From positions 1-52,552 of the forward strand of contig CAIOTT010000025.1 of NCBI GenBank assembly GCA_903861305.1: DNA of 52,552 nt, given 5' to 3'. Positions 7,915 to 17,651 of this stretch are shown here, in pieces; the stretch's first letter is position 1, and each line of letters begins with the position of its first letter. The position numbers and the translations under genes were made by a program. The stretch is from Candidatus Omnitrophota bacterium. Lineage in GTDB: Bacteria; Omnitrophota; Gorgyraeia; Zapsychrales; Fredricksoniimonadaceae. The notes beneath the pieces are model-generated. The model searched no databases and had not been told where the DNA came from. It saw only the letters and a program-made list of their open reading frames with translations.

Positions 7915-9402
7915 ATGCTTTTTAATTCATTTGAATTCCTTATATTTTTTCCATCTGTAACGTTGTTGTATTTCGTCTTGCCGCACCGCCATCGCTGGCT
8001 GATGCTGCTATTAGCAAGCTGCCTTTTTTACATGGCTTTTATTCCTGTGTATATCTTGATCTTGCTGATCACGATCCTTATTGATTATTTTGCCGGGATT
8101 TATATCGAAGAGTCCGAAGGGGCGCGGCGAAAGACCTTCCTTGTTATCAGCATCATTTCAACGTGCGCTGTTCTTTTTGTTTTCAAATATTTCAATTTTT
8201 TTAATGCCAATTTCTCGGCTTTGGCCGGATTCCTGCACTGGAATTATCCGGTTAATACCCTGAGCCTGATCTTGCCTATCGGGTTGTCTTTTCACACATT
8301 CCAGAGTTTGAGCTATGTCATGGAGGTTTACAACCGCCGTCAGAAAGTTGAACGCAATTTTGGCATCTACGCGCTCTATGTTATGTTTTATCCCCAACTT
8401 GTCGCGGGTCCCATCGAACGGCCGCAGAACCTCCTGCATCAGTTTTATGAAGAACATGCGTTCGATTACCGCCGCGTGACCGACGGCCTGAAGTTGATGG
8501 CATGGGGGCTGTTCAAGAAGGTCGTGATCGCGGACCGCCTGGCTGTATTTGTCAATGCTGTTTATGACAAGCCGACGGAATATCAGGGTGTCAGTCTGAT
8601 CGTGGCAACGGTATTCTTTTCTTTCCAGATCTACTGTGACTTTTCAGGATATTCCGACATCGCGATCGGGGCGGCCCAGGTCATGGGGTTCAAATTGATG
8701 GATAACTTTAACCGCCCGTATTTTTCGAAATCTATCGCGGAGTTCTGGAAGCGTTGGCATATCTCGTTGTCGACCTGGTTCAAGGATTACCTTTACATCC
8801 CCATGGGCGGGAATCGGGTGCCGGTCCCGAGGTGGTACTTGAATTTGTTCATAACGTTCCTGGTCAGTGGCCTTTGGCATGGAGCGAACTGGACGTATAT
8901 CGTCTGGGGGGCTTTGCATGGAACGTATTTGGTAGTTGGAATTGTTACGGCCGACGTGCGCCAGCGGGTTGTCTCGGTTATAGGGTTGAACAAGTGGCCA
9001 AAGGTGCATAAATATTCCCGAGTTCTTCTGACGTTTGCCCTGGTTACCTTTGCCTGGATATTCTTTCGTGCGAAGAATATTCAGGATGCCGGTTATATCG
9101 CAACGCACTTGTTTTCCGGCATCAAGGAATTCGTCATGAGCTTTTTTGCAGGCCAGCAGCAGTTTGGTGAAGGGAAATTCGGGCCCATAACACTTCATCA
9201 GCCTAAAGAAGAATTATTCCTGGCTGTAGCATCGATCATATTTATGGAATGGGTGCATTCGATACAAAGGCATGGGAAGATACGTCAAATGTTGTCAGAA
9301 AAACCGGGGTTTGTCCGGTGGAGTGTGTATTTTTCGCTTGTGTACGGGATCTTTTTTCTTGGTGTGTCAGGAAAAACACAATTTATATATTTTCAATTTT
9401 AG
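7915..9402 (+). CDS. MBOAT-family O-acyltransferase (AlgI-like)
   Basis: This 495-residue membrane protein has about ten hydrophobic spans and belongs to the membrane-bound O-acyltransferase family, which moves acyl groups onto extracytoplasmic glycans. The AlgI-type landmarks are present: MLFNSFEFLIFFP at the start, ILPIGLSFHTFQSLSYVMEVY, FYPQLVAGPIERP, ISLSTWFKDYLYIPMGGNR and the active-site SGLWHGANWTYIVWGALHG with its conserved histidine. ATG 7915 is preferred over 7894, because GAAGGG lies 7 to 8 bases before it and the family starts here. It is paired with the SGNH-like gene that follows, as AlgI is with AlgX/AlgJ-like proteins. Confidence 0.9.
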   Translation: MLFNSFEFLIFFPSVTLLYFVLPHRHRWLMLLLASCLFYMAFIPVYILILLITILIDYFAGIYIEESEGARRKTFLVISIISTCAVLFVFKYFNFFNANFSALAGFLHWNYPVNTLSLILPIGLSFHTFQSLSYVMEVYNRRQKVERNFGIYALYVMFYPQLVAGPIERPQNLLHQFYEEHAFDYRRVTDGLKLMAWGLFKKVVIADRLAVFVNAVYDKPTEYQGVSLIVATVFFSFQIYCDFSGYSDIAIGAAQVMGFKLMDNFNRPYFSKSIAEFWKRWHISLSTWFKDYLYIPMGGNRVPVPRWYLNLFITFLVSGLWHGANWTYIVWGALHGTYLVVGIVTADVRQRVVSVIGLNKWPKVHKYSRVLLTFALVTFAWIFFRAKNIQDAGYIATHLFSGIKEFVMSFFAGQQQFGEGKFGPITLHQPKEELFLAVASIIFMEWVHSIQRHGKIRQMLSEKPGFVRWSVYFSLVYGIFFLGVSGKTQFIYFQF

Positions 9403-9408
9403 GGATCA

Positions 9409-10455
9409 ATGAAAGATCAAACGTCCTCATTTATTGTGAAAGTCGTCATTTTGGCGTTTCCTTTGATCGTATTATTGGGTTCGTATATATATTGGGACCC
9501 TTTCAAAGTGATTTATAAGTATGATTCATATTATGAGTCGGGTAAGCCGAGTTATGTCACCTTAAATAAGGGGTTCGTTTCAATCGAAACTTTTTTGCAT
9601 AATTACAGCAAGTACGCATATGACTCTTTTGTATTCGGCTCTTCACGGTCAATTTTTTATCGGGTTGCTGACTGGAAGAAATATATTCATGCGACAGAAT
9701 GTTTTCATTTTGATGCTTCAGGAGAAACGCTGTATGGGATCTATAAGAAACTAGAGTTTTTACAAAAGAATCACGTGCCGATCAAGAATGCCATAATAGT
9801 AGTCGATGCAGAGCTTTTGTCTCAAACAGTTGACCCGGAAAACTATCTTTTGAAACAGCATCCACGTATAACATCAGAACTAACGGTCTTGTTCCAATGG
9901 AGGTTCCTGAAGACCTATTTTGATCGCAAGTTTCTTTTTTCATTCCTTGATTTTAAATTACGGGGGAAGATCCGTCCGTATATGACCAGGGAGCTGGTCC
10001 TGGATGACCGGCCATTTACGTATGACCGCACGACAAATGAAGTCTCGTTTGATTATTTCGAAAAGATGATCGATAGGAATATGAATGATTATTACGGATC
10101 AAGAAAGGACCTTTTTTATTCAAGAGAACCAATTGAAAAGCGTTCAGTGGTTGTAATCGGAAAAGAACAGGAGAAGCAGCTCGTTTATATCAAAGACCAG
10201 CTCAACAAGAACGATACACGATATAAAATAATTATTAGTCCTTTATACGATCAGAAAAGAATTAACTCTAATGACTACGATGTTCTTTGTAAGGTTTTTG
10301 GGTCAAAGAACGTCTTTGATTTCTCAGGGATCAATGATCTGACGGCGTCGATGTATAATTATTATGAGACATCGCATTATCGCCCGCATGTTTGCAAGTT
10401 GATCCTTGATCGTATTTATGCAATGGATGAACAGAAGAATGAGAGGATAAAATGA
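9409..10455 (+). CDS. Membrane-anchored SGNH-like protein, MBOAT partner
   Basis: This 348-residue protein has one N-terminal membrane anchor (about residues 8-27) and an extracytoplasmic domain. GSSRS at 77-81 looks like the block I nucleophile of SGNH hydrolase-like acyltransferase partners (AlgX/AlgJ/DltD type). A late histidine (SHYRP, His323) could complete a triad. I recognise the domain class but no named family. It lies 6 bases after the MBOAT gene, so the two probably form an O-acylation unit: MBOAT passes the acyl group across the membrane and this protein transfers it to the glycan. The gene is visibly AT-richer than its neighbours, which suggests separate transfer. Confidence 0.65.
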   Translation: MKDQTSSFIVKVVILAFPLIVLLGSYIYWDPFKVIYKYDSYYESGKPSYVTLNKGFVSIETFLHNYSKYAYDSFVFGSSRSIFYRVADWKKYIHATECFHFDASGETLYGIYKKLEFLQKNHVPIKNAIIVVDAELLSQTVDPENYLLKQHPRITSELTVLFQWRFLKTYFDRKFLFSFLDFKLRGKIRPYMTRELVLDDRPFTYDRTTNEVSFDYFEKMIDRNMNDYYGSRKDLFYSREPIEKRSVVVIGKEQEKQLVYIKDQLNKNDTRYKIIISPLYDQKRINSNDYDVLCKVFGSKNVFDFSGINDLTASMYNYYETSHYRPHVCKLILDRIYAMDEQKNERIK

Positions 10456-11552
10456 TTTCATTTCTGGATGTCAAAGGCATTAACGCGCAATACCGTACCG
10501 AGATCCTCGAAGCCATGACACGGGTATTCGATCAGGGCACGTATATCCTGGGGAAAGAGGTCGAGCTGTTTGAGCAGGAGTTCGCGGCGTATTGCGGCAG
10601 CCGCCATGCTATCGGCGTGGCGAATGGGCTGGATGCCCTGATCCTCATTTTGCAGGCGTACAAGGAGCTCGGCGTGATGGCGGATGGCGATGAAGTGATC
10701 GTACCTGCCAATACTTATATCGCTTCCATCCTTGCGATCTCAAAGGCGGGAATGGTCCCGATCCTCGTTGAGCCTGACATCAAAACTTATAACATTGATC
10801 CGTTGTATATTGAGCAGAAGATCACGCAGAGAACAAAGGCGATCCTGCCGGTGCATCTTTATGGCCGTCCGGCGGATATGGACCCGGTCCTTGCCCTGGC
10901 GCGGAAATATAATCTCAAGGTCATTGAGGATGCGGCACAGGCGCATGGCGCTTTTTACAAGGGCAAGCGAGTCGGAAGCCTGGGCGATGCCGCGGGATTC
11001 AGCTTTTATCCCGGCAAGAATTTGGGTGCAGTGGGTGATGGCGGGGCGGTGACAACGAGTGATGACGCTTTGGCTGACGCTATTAAGGCTTTGCGGAATT
11101 ATGGTTCGCATAAGAAGTACTATAACCTTTACAAAGGCTATAACAGCCGGCTGGACGAATTACAGGCCGCGCTTCTCCGGGTCAAGCTGAGGCATCTGGA
11201 TGATGAGAATCAGCGGCGCAACGCTGTTGCCAGTCGTTATTCCCAGGAGATCGTCACGGCGCATATTGTGAAGCCTGAAATGAGGGTGGATGGGTCGCAG
11301 GTGTGGCATTTGTACGTGGTGCGCACGTCAGAGCGGGAGCGGTTCCAGAAATATTTATTGGATAACGGCGTGCAGACAGTGATCCATTATCCGGTCGCGC
11401 CGCATCATCAGCCGGCGTACAAGGAATGGCATGCCATGAAATTCCCGGTCTCCGAGATGATCCATCGTGAGGTCTTAAGCCTTCCGATCAGCCCGGTGAT
11501 GACGGGTGATCAGGTGAGTGAGGTCATTAAGGTTGTGAACGCGTATGCTTGA
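10452..11552 (+). CDS. fdtB: DegT/DnrJ/EryC1 sugar aminotransferase (FdtB/QdtB-like)
   Basis: This 366-residue PLP enzyme transaminates dTDP-3-keto-6-deoxyhexoses to dTDP-3-amino-3,6-dideoxyhexoses. Visible are [49 protein letters not shown] and the PLP-lysine segment [18 protein letters not shown], then [17 protein letters not shown]. It begins in an ATGA overlap with the SGNH gene. It matches the two ketoisomerases 3-5 kb upstream and fills the amination step of that pathway; the MBOAT/SGNH pair separates them. Confidence 0.9.
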   Translation: MISFLDVKGINAQYRTEILEAMTRVFDQGTYILGKEVELFEQEFAAYCGSRHAIGVANGLDALILILQAYKELGVMADGDEVIVPANTYIASILAISKAGMVPILVEPDIKTYNIDPLYIEQKITQRTKAILPVHLYGRPADMDPVLALARKYNLKVIEDAAQAHGAFYKGKRVGSLGDAAGFSFYPGKNLGAVGDGGAVTTSDDALADAIKALRNYGSHKKYYNLYKGYNSRLDELQAALLRVKLRHLDDENQRRNAVASRYSQEIVTAHIVKPEMRVDGSQVWHLYVVRTSERERFQKYLLDNGVQTVIHYPVAPHHQPAYKEWHAMKFPVSEMIHREVLSLPISPVMTGDQVSEVIKVVNAYA

Positions 11553-11576
11553 CGCGAATTAATATAAGGAATAACG

Positions 11577-12626
11577 ATGAAACCATTTATATCTGTATAT
11601 ATTCCCGTGTACAACGGTGAGAAGCATATCAGGGAGTGCCTGGATAGCGTCCTTGGGCAGACTTTTAGGGATTTTGAGGTCGTCATTTGTGACGATCGGT
11701 CAAGCGATGGCACCGTCGATATTATAAAAGAATATGCGCGCAGGGACCCGCGGATCATCTTTTCTCAAAATGAAGTTAATTTCGGCTGTGTGCCCAATCA
11801 CAAGCGTTGCATATCGTACACACGCGGTGAGTGGATCAAACCTATAAATCATGACGATCTTTTGTCGCCCACTTGTTTAGAGAAGATGGCCAGCAAAACG
11901 TCGAGGAATATCCCAATAATGGCATGCCGGCGAGACTTCATATTGGCGGAAGATGTCAGTGCAACGATAAGGGCGGCGCTATTAAAGTTCACCCATGTGG
12001 ATGATTTTTTTCCCAACAAGACGGAAATTTCTGCCCAGGAGATCTCTTGCGCCGCGATCGATCATTTTAGCGAGAATTTTATCGGTGAACCCGTGGTCAT
12101 GATGATCAAACGGGATGCCCTTAACCGGTTTGATAGTTATAATCCGAACATGTCTATCATTGCTGACCTTGAATACTGGCTCCGGATCTCCAGCAACATG
12201 GGCATCGTTTATTTACCGGAAGTTTTAGCGAGCTTCCGTATTCATAATGACTCTATCACCGCGCGGTTGATCAATAATAAACAGCATTTAAGATCACGAT
12301 TTGATCAGCTGATGCTATTGCATGAATTTGCTTTTAGTCCGTATTATGCCCACTTGCGCAAAGTTGTTTTTGCGCGAAATCCTGGGATCGACCTGATAGA
12401 TATGCTGAGCCAGAGATTGCGAAAGGCGCATAAAGAGTTTTTGAGCGGGTCAAAAGTGGGCGTTAAAGATAATCAGCGTGAGTGGGATGCCTTAATGGCC
12501 ACTTATCCCATGCTGGGGGAACTTTTCAGGAACTGCAATATATTCAGGAAGATCGGGTCAATTCATAAAAAGGATCTCAAGCAAGTGATCCTGAATCGGA
12601 TCAGGAACAAGCGCCGAATTAAGTAA
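11577..12626 (+). CDS. Family 2 glycosyltransferase
   Basis: This 349-residue GT-A enzyme begins with the family 2 signature ISVYIPVYNGEKHIRECLDSVLGQTF, then ICDDRSSDGT, and has an acidic metal-binding segment NHDDLL near residue 95. A helical C-terminal extension of about 120 residues follows the catalytic domain. AAGGAA precedes the ATG. It lies just after the aminotransferase, so it may add the 3-amino sugar or rhamnose; donor and acceptor are unknown. A 55-base gap with no clear signal separates it from the next glycosyltransferase. Confidence 0.85.
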   Translation: MKPFISVYIPVYNGEKHIRECLDSVLGQTFRDFEVVICDDRSSDGTVDIIKEYARRDPRIIFSQNEVNFGCVPNHKRCISYTRGEWIKPINHDDLLSPTCLEKMASKTSRNIPIMACRRDFILAEDVSATIRAALLKFTHVDDFFPNKTEISAQEISCAAIDHFSENFIGEPVVMMIKRDALNRFDSYNPNMSIIADLEYWLRISSNMGIVYLPEVLASFRIHNDSITARLINNKQHLRSRFDQLMLLHEFAFSPYYAHLRKVVFARNPGIDLIDMLSQRLRKAHKEFLSGSKVGVKDNQREWDALMATYPMLGELFRNCNIFRKIGSIHKKDLKQVILNRIRNKRRIK

Positions 12627-12681
12627 TGCATAGGCCTCTGAGTACGCACGAAAATTTATTAACTTTATAGAAATTCTAATT

Positions 12682-13728
12682 ATGCCCAAAGTCAGCGTCA
12701 TAATCCCCGCCTACAACTGCGAAAAGTACATCGCCGCGACCATTGACAGTGTGCTGGCGCAGACCTTTGCTGATCTTGAACTTGTCGTTATTGATGACGG
12801 TTCAACGGACGGGACAAAAGATGTCGTCCAGAAATACGACGCCCGGGTCAGGTATTTCTATCAGAAGAACCAGGGCGTATCGGCGGCGCGTAACCGGGGG
12901 ATCGCGGAATCAAAAGGAGACTACATCGCTTTTCTGGATAATGATGATATCTGGTTCCCTGACAAACTGGCGCTCCAGGTGCCCATCATGGAAGCTGATC
13001 CTGACGTGGCCATGGTCTTTACGGACGGCGAGAAGTTCAATGACACGGGTGTGGTGGAACCTACGTTCAAAGTCCCGCTGGAGCAGGCCAGGCTCAAGGG
13101 CGGGGTTTTGTTGAACAGGATCGCACAGATGAAGACCAACGACGGTTCTGTCATCAGGGATAACTTTTATCATGATCTGTTCCTGAAAAGTTTTGTTTTC
13201 AATTCTTCCGTTCTTATCAGAAAAAGCTGCCTTGACCAGGTGGGTATCATTGATGCGTCCCTGCTCATCAATTCAGACTATGACCTGTGGATAAGATTGG
13301 CGCTCAAGTACCCTCTTGTCTATTTGAACAGGGTTACGGCCCGCTGGCGGGTCCGTGCCGATTCACTGTCGGGTGAGATGAACATAAGGAATGCCAACTA
13401 TGACCGTTGGGATGGCCTTTTGTTCGAGAAACATCTCAAGCTTTGTCCTAAAGACCATGTCGGCCTGGCCCGCAAAAGAGCGTTTGAATGTTATCGCGAC
13501 GCAGCCGTTGATTTCTTTCAGTATGGCGACATGCATGAAGCCAGAAGGTTGTGCGTCAGGTCGTTAACGTATAATAAAAACCAGACTATCCTCTACGTCT
13601 ATTTTTTGGCTTCATTTGTTCCCAGGGACAGTATTCGGTTCATGCGCGCGCTGAAAGCCAGGTTGCGTCAAATTTTTACCGGCCGTGGCGTAGACGGCAG
13701 GGCTGGCGAAACGTCAGGAAAGAGTTAG
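12682..13728 (+). CDS. Family 2 glycosyltransferase
   Basis: This is a 348-residue protein with a complete GT2 N-terminus: VSVIIPAYNCEKYIAATIDSVLAQTF, VIDDGSTDGT, QGVSAARNRGIAESKGDYIAFLDNDD. FLDNDD holds the metal-binding acidic residues. The segment INSDYDLWIRLA matches the second conserved acidic region. It closely resembles the GT2 at 15022, so the two may descend from a duplication on either side of the GT4. No strong Shine-Dalgarno is seen. The stop lies 2 bases before the next start. Confidence 0.88.
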   Translation: MPKVSVIIPAYNCEKYIAATIDSVLAQTFADLELVVIDDGSTDGTKDVVQKYDARVRYFYQKNQGVSAARNRGIAESKGDYIAFLDNDDIWFPDKLALQVPIMEADPDVAMVFTDGEKFNDTGVVEPTFKVPLEQARLKGGVLLNRIAQMKTNDGSVIRDNFYHDLFLKSFVFNSSVLIRKSCLDQVGIIDASLLINSDYDLWIRLALKYPLVYLNRVTARWRVRADSLSGEMNIRNANYDRWDGLLFEKHLKLCPKDHVGLARKRAFECYRDAAVDFFQYGDMHEARRLCVRSLTYNKNQTILYVYFLASFVPRDSIRFMRALKARLRQIFTGRGVDGRAGETSGKS

Positions 13729-13730
13729 CA

Positions 13731-14984
13731 ATGCCGGCTGCACGCAGGGAGATCAGTTTTTATTCAATGACCGGTGGGATGGGCGGGTCTGAAGTCTATT
13801 TAAAGAATTTATTGTTGTCCTTTGATTATAAAAATTATAAAGCGGCTCTGATCTGCAGTCCGGACGACCCGTTCTTTTTGCAGGATGACCAGCTGGAGCC
13901 ACTGATCGAACGCGGTGATATTGCGATCAAGTTTTTCGGGACGGCCAAGGCGCGAGGCAGTGAAGCTGCGGCTGCGGCGCACGCCGCTGTGCCGGCGGAG
14001 CGAAAAGAGTCCCTGAAGCAAAAGATATGGAGGCGGATCGTTCCGTCCTCGATCAAGCTGTTGATGGGCACGTTGCGTGATACTCAAAAGCTCGCACGGT
14101 ATTTCAAGGAAAACCCGGTCAACATCCTTCATGTGAACGACGCGGGCGCGGAGCCTGCCAGCATTGCGGCGCGCCTTGCGGGAGTGCCGCACATTGTCGG
14201 AACATTGCATGTTCTGCCGTACAACAAAATGCAGGATTGGGTTTCCTGCCTGATCGAATTCTTCAGCATCCGCAGCATGGATGTGGCTATCGCTGTTTCC
14301 GAGGCCACCAAAAAAGCCTGGATCCAACAAACCGGGATCGCCGCGGATCGTATCAAGGTTGTTCTTAACGGCATGGATCTTTCTGCCTTTACCCGGGAAT
14401 ACGATGTCGCCGCCGTAAGGCAAGAATTGAGTATCCCGGCAGCGGCGTATGTCATCAGCGTGCCGGCACGGTTGCACCCATTAAAGGGGCATCAGTATTT
14501 GTTTGAAGCTGTGAGCCAGATACGATCAGAACTCCCGCAGATCATGGTGCTGATCATAGGGGATGGCGTATTACGGGAAAGCCTGCAAAAGAAGGTTGAA
14601 GGGCTGGGCATCGGGCCTATGGTCAGGTTCCTGGGGCATCGTGCCGACATCGCGCGGATCATGGCAGCGTCCGATCTGATTGTCCTGCCATCGCTTTCCG
14701 AGACACTCGGGCTTGTCCTTGCCGAGGCCCAGGCGGCTGGTAAAGCGGTCATAGCGACCAATATCGGAGGTATCCCTGAAGTTGTCGAGAACGGAGTTAC
14801 GGGCATGTTGATCCCGCCGTCCGATAGCCCTGCGCTGGCACGGGCGATCGTTCAGCTGGTTCAAAACCCCGCGCAGTGTCAGGAGATGGGGAAAAAAGGC
14901 CGGGAGCGTGTCGACAGGGTTTTCCCAACGCAACGCATGGTGGCGCAAACACTTGAGATCTATCAAGGGTTGCTTGATCAGTAA
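13731..14984 (+). CDS. Family 4 glycosyltransferase
   Basis: This 417-residue GT-B retaining glycosyltransferase starts with an N-terminal GGMGGSEVYLKNLL segment. The Glycos_transf_1 half contains the usual PARLHPLKGHQYL, IIGDGVLRESL and GHRADIARIMAASDLIVLPS. The nucleotide-sugar binding E-x7-E region is SETLGLVLAEAQAAGKAVIA. AGGAAAGAG precedes the ATG. It is cytoplasmic or membrane-associated and builds the lipid-linked repeat unit; the specific sugar is not evident. Confidence 0.88.
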   Translation: MPAARREISFYSMTGGMGGSEVYLKNLLLSFDYKNYKAALICSPDDPFFLQDDQLEPLIERGDIAIKFFGTAKARGSEAAAAAHAAVPAERKESLKQKIWRRIVPSSIKLLMGTLRDTQKLARYFKENPVNILHVNDAGAEPASIAARLAGVPHIVGTLHVLPYNKMQDWVSCLIEFFSIRSMDVAIAVSEATKKAWIQQTGIAADRIKVVLNGMDLSAFTREYDVAAVRQELSIPAAAYVISVPARLHPLKGHQYLFEAVSQIRSELPQIMVLIIGDGVLRESLQKKVEGLGIGPMVRFLGHRADIARIMAASDLIVLPSLSETLGLVLAEAQAAGKAVIATNIGGIPEVVENGVTGMLIPPSDSPALARAIVQLVQNPAQCQEMGKKGRERVDRVFPTQRMVAQTLEIYQGLLDQ

Positions 14985-14998
14985 AAATATTTTATACT
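14970..14998 (+). promoter_or_regulatory. Candidate internal sigma-70 promoter
   Basis: TTGCTT (14970-14975) and TATACT (14993-14998) are separated by 17 bases, with an AT-rich spacer. They lie across the stop codon of the preceding gene and about 25 bases before the GT2 at 15022. This would allow separate expression of the second half of the locus. The -35 element is weak. Confidence 0.4.
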
Positions 14999-15021
14999 TG
15001 GAAGATGTATAAGGATATGTC

Positions 15022-15942
15022 ATGAACGAACTCGTTTCTGCTGTTATACCGACATACAATTACGCTCACTTTTTGTGTGCGGCGATCGATTCTGTGCTGG
15101 CACAGACGTACAAGAACATTGAGGTCATCGTTGTTGATGATGGGTCATCGGATAACACGTCTGAGGTTGTAAAGAAATACGAAGGCAAGATCACATATAT
15201 ATATCAAAAGAACCAGGGGTTATCGGCGGCAAGGAACACAGGGATACGGGCGGCGCATGGCACGTATGTTGCTTTCCTGGATGCCGATGATATCTGGCTG
15301 GTGGACAAAATAACAGAGCAGATGCGGCTTTTTGAGAGCGGCAACAATGTGGGGGCAGTGAGCTGCCGCTTTTACGAGGTCGATGAGAGCCTGCGCGTCC
15401 TGGGGGAAAGCCGGCATAAGGATTACCCGCCCGCTGAATTAAAGAAGAGGTTGATGGCAAAGAATGTTGTCAGCGGCGGGTCCAGCGTTGTGGTGAAGAA
15501 AGCATGTTTTGACGCGGTCGGTTTATTTGATGAGAGTTTGCGTTCAGCGGAAGATTGGGACATGTGGTTAAGGATCGAGCGGAAATACATCATCAGGCTT
15601 GTAGAAAAGCCATTGCTGAAGGTGCGTGTCGGCAGTTACAGCATGAGTTCCGCGGGGAACGCCCAAAAGATGCTGGACAATGAAATGGTCGTGCTGGACA
15701 AGTATTTCGGCAGAGGGTATTCCATTTTAAAAGGGCAGTCCTTGAGCCGGCGTTATGCCGCGGCCGCGTGGGCGTTCTCTGTTCAGGGACAACACAAAGA
15801 AGCTTTGCGGTGCCTGTTCGTGACGTTTTGGTTTTACCCGCTGGCGTTATTCCAGAAAGATAAATTAGGTGTTGTGCTGACTGTTATCAGGAACGGGTTG
15901 TTTTTCAAGGATCAAAAGCGTTCGGGCGCTTTAGCACAATGA
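15022..15942 (+). CDS. Family 2 glycosyltransferase
   Basis: This 306-residue GT-A protein has VSAVIPTYNYAHFLCAAIDSVLAQTY, VVDDGSSDNT, NQGLSAARNTGIRAA and FLDADDIW. It is strikingly similar to the GT2 at 12682 in the first 110 residues. RSAEDWDMWLRIERK is the second acidic motif. AAGGA lies 6 bases before the ATG, and a candidate promoter lies just upstream. Donor and acceptor are unknown. It precedes the AsnB-type gene by 25 bases. Confidence 0.88.
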   Translation: MNELVSAVIPTYNYAHFLCAAIDSVLAQTYKNIEVIVVDDGSSDNTSEVVKKYEGKITYIYQKNQGLSAARNTGIRAAHGTYVAFLDADDIWLVDKITEQMRLFESGNNVGAVSCRFYEVDESLRVLGESRHKDYPPAELKKRLMAKNVVSGGSSVVVKKACFDAVGLFDESLRSAEDWDMWLRIERKYIIRLVEKPLLKVRVGSYSMSSAGNAQKMLDNEMVVLDKYFGRGYSILKGQSLSRRYAAAAWAFSVQGQHKEALRCLFVTFWFYPLALFQKDKLGVVLTVIRNGLFFKDQKRSGALAQ

Positions 15943-15967
15943 AGGTATTGGGACCAAAGGATCATTA

Positions 15968-17650
15968 ATGTGCGGTATTAGCGGCTTCAATTGGGAAGAC
16001 AACAGTTTGATAGGTCAGATGAACGCGGCGATCAAGCACCGCGGGCCTGACGATGACGGGATCCGTGTCGGCCACGGCCTGTCGCTCGGCCATGTCCGCC
16101 TGTCGATATTTGACCTCTCCGCGCGCGGGCATCAGCCCATGCCCAACCAGGATGAGACGATCTGGATCGTTTATAACGGCGAGATCTATAACTTCAGGGA
16201 GATCAGGGATGATCTCAAGAACAAGGGCTATCAATTCCGTTCTGAATCAGACACAGAAGTTATCATTTACGCCTACCAGGAATATGGAACGGCCGCGTTC
16301 GAGAAGTTCAACGGCATCTTTGCGTTTGCTTTGCTCGACGTGAAGAAGGATTCCCTGTTTTTGGTGCGCGATCGCCTGGGGGTCAAGCCGCTGTATTATT
16401 ACGCGGATGGGAAAAAGTTGATATTTTCCTCTGAAATGAAAGCTCTGGTGCCGCACCACCTGGAGCTTCACAAAGATGAATTGAGTCTTGAAGAATACTT
16501 GCAAACCAACAATATTTCATCCGAAAGTTTCTGGCGTGAAGTTAAAGCGGTCCAGCCCGGTACATTTTTATGCCTGGACCTCAAGAAGCGGCATATGCTG
16601 GCCACGCACTATTGCCGTATCCAGGACCGGGTGGATGCCGTCAGGTACAAAAGGAACAGTCAAACTTCCGAGCGTCAGCTTGTGGATGAGCTGGACAAAT
16701 TGCTTCATGAAGTGGTCAAAGACCAGCTTTTATCGGATGCACCGCTCGGCACGATCTGCTCCGGCGGCCTGGATTCTTCACTGCTGACGGCTGTTGCGGC
16801 CCGGTATAAAAAAGACCTCAAGATCTTCAATGTCAAGGTAACTGAGTCGCTGTATGATGAATCGCCGTTCGCCCAAAGAGTGGCGGATTTTCTGAAGCTT
16901 GAGCTCACCCAGGCGGTCCTGGACAAGAAAAAGTATCTGGAACTTTACGAGCAATGTGTCGTGCAAGAAGAACTGCCGCTGGTCCATCCGAATTCTGTCG
17001 GAATATTTCTCGTCAGTAAAAAGGCCAGGGAGGCCGGGTTAAGCGTTCTTTTGAGCGGCGAAGGCGCGGATGAATTGCTGGGCGGCTATCATCATCACAT
17101 GGCGTATAAAAAGCGCTTGATCCTGGAGCAGTTCCCGCTCCTCAAGTTCCTCAAGCCCAGGCATGATGCTTATCTCGATGGTAAAGAAACGCCTTTTAGT
17201 GTTTACGAACAAGGGTATGCCGCGGAGCCGCACTTTGATAAATCCTACATGAAGGCCCGCTGGCGTTCTCTCGGCAGGTTTTATCGCGGCTATGACGTTA
17301 CGGCCAACAACAGGCAACGGCGGCTAAAAACTTTCATAGCACATGACTTGAATTATTATTTGACCCAGATCCTCAGGCGCACAGACCGTATGTCCATGGC
17401 GGTCGGACTGGAAATGCGCGTGCCCTACCTGGACAATCGCCTGGTCGATTTTTCATTGAATATACCGGTCAAATATCAGATCAAACTCCTGCAAAGCAAG
17501 TATATCCTGAAGAAAGTCGCGGAACGCTATTTGCCCAAAGATATTGTGTATCGGTCCAAAAAGGGATTTCCTTTGCCAGTAGACCAGTGGCTGGATGGGA
17601 AGAATTTCCAGGATGTTATGCTGCAAGCCTGGGAAAGGAAAAATTCATAA
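15968..17650 (+). CDS. asnB: Glutamine-hydrolysing asparagine synthase-like amidotransferase
   Basis: This 560-residue protein has two domains. The first is an N-terminal Ntn-type glutaminase whose catalytic Cys2 is exposed after Met removal (MCGISGF), followed by HRGPDDDG and YNGEIYNFREIRD. The second is an ATP-pyrophosphatase synthetase domain with SGGLDSS near residue 265 and LLSGEGADELLGGY. In polysaccharide and exosortase loci such AsnB paralogues probably amidate uronic acids or other carboxylates on the glycan instead of making asparagine. That role is inferred from context; the sequence alone would allow true asparagine synthesis. Confidence 0.9.
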   Translation: MCGISGFNWEDNSLIGQMNAAIKHRGPDDDGIRVGHGLSLGHVRLSIFDLSARGHQPMPNQDETIWIVYNGEIYNFREIRDDLKNKGYQFRSESDTEVIIYAYQEYGTAAFEKFNGIFAFALLDVKKDSLFLVRDRLGVKPLYYYADGKKLIFSSEMKALVPHHLELHKDELSLEEYLQTNNISSESFWREVKAVQPGTFLCLDLKKRHMLATHYCRIQDRVDAVRYKRNSQTSERQLVDELDKLLHEVVKDQLLSDAPLGTICSGGLDSSLLTAVAARYKKDLKIFNVKVTESLYDESPFAQRVADFLKLELTQAVLDKKKYLELYEQCVVQEELPLVHPNSVGIFLVSKKAREAGLSVLLSGEGADELLGGYHHHMAYKKRLILEQFPLLKFLKPRHDAYLDGKETPFSVYEQGYAAEPHFDKSYMKARWRSLGRFYRGYDVTANNRQRRLKTFIAHDLNYYLTQILRRTDRMSMAVGLEMRVPYLDNRLVDFSLNIPVKYQIKLLQSKYILKKVAERYLPKDIVYRSKKGFPLPVDQWLDGKNFQDVMLQAWERKNS

Positions 17651-17651
17651 T

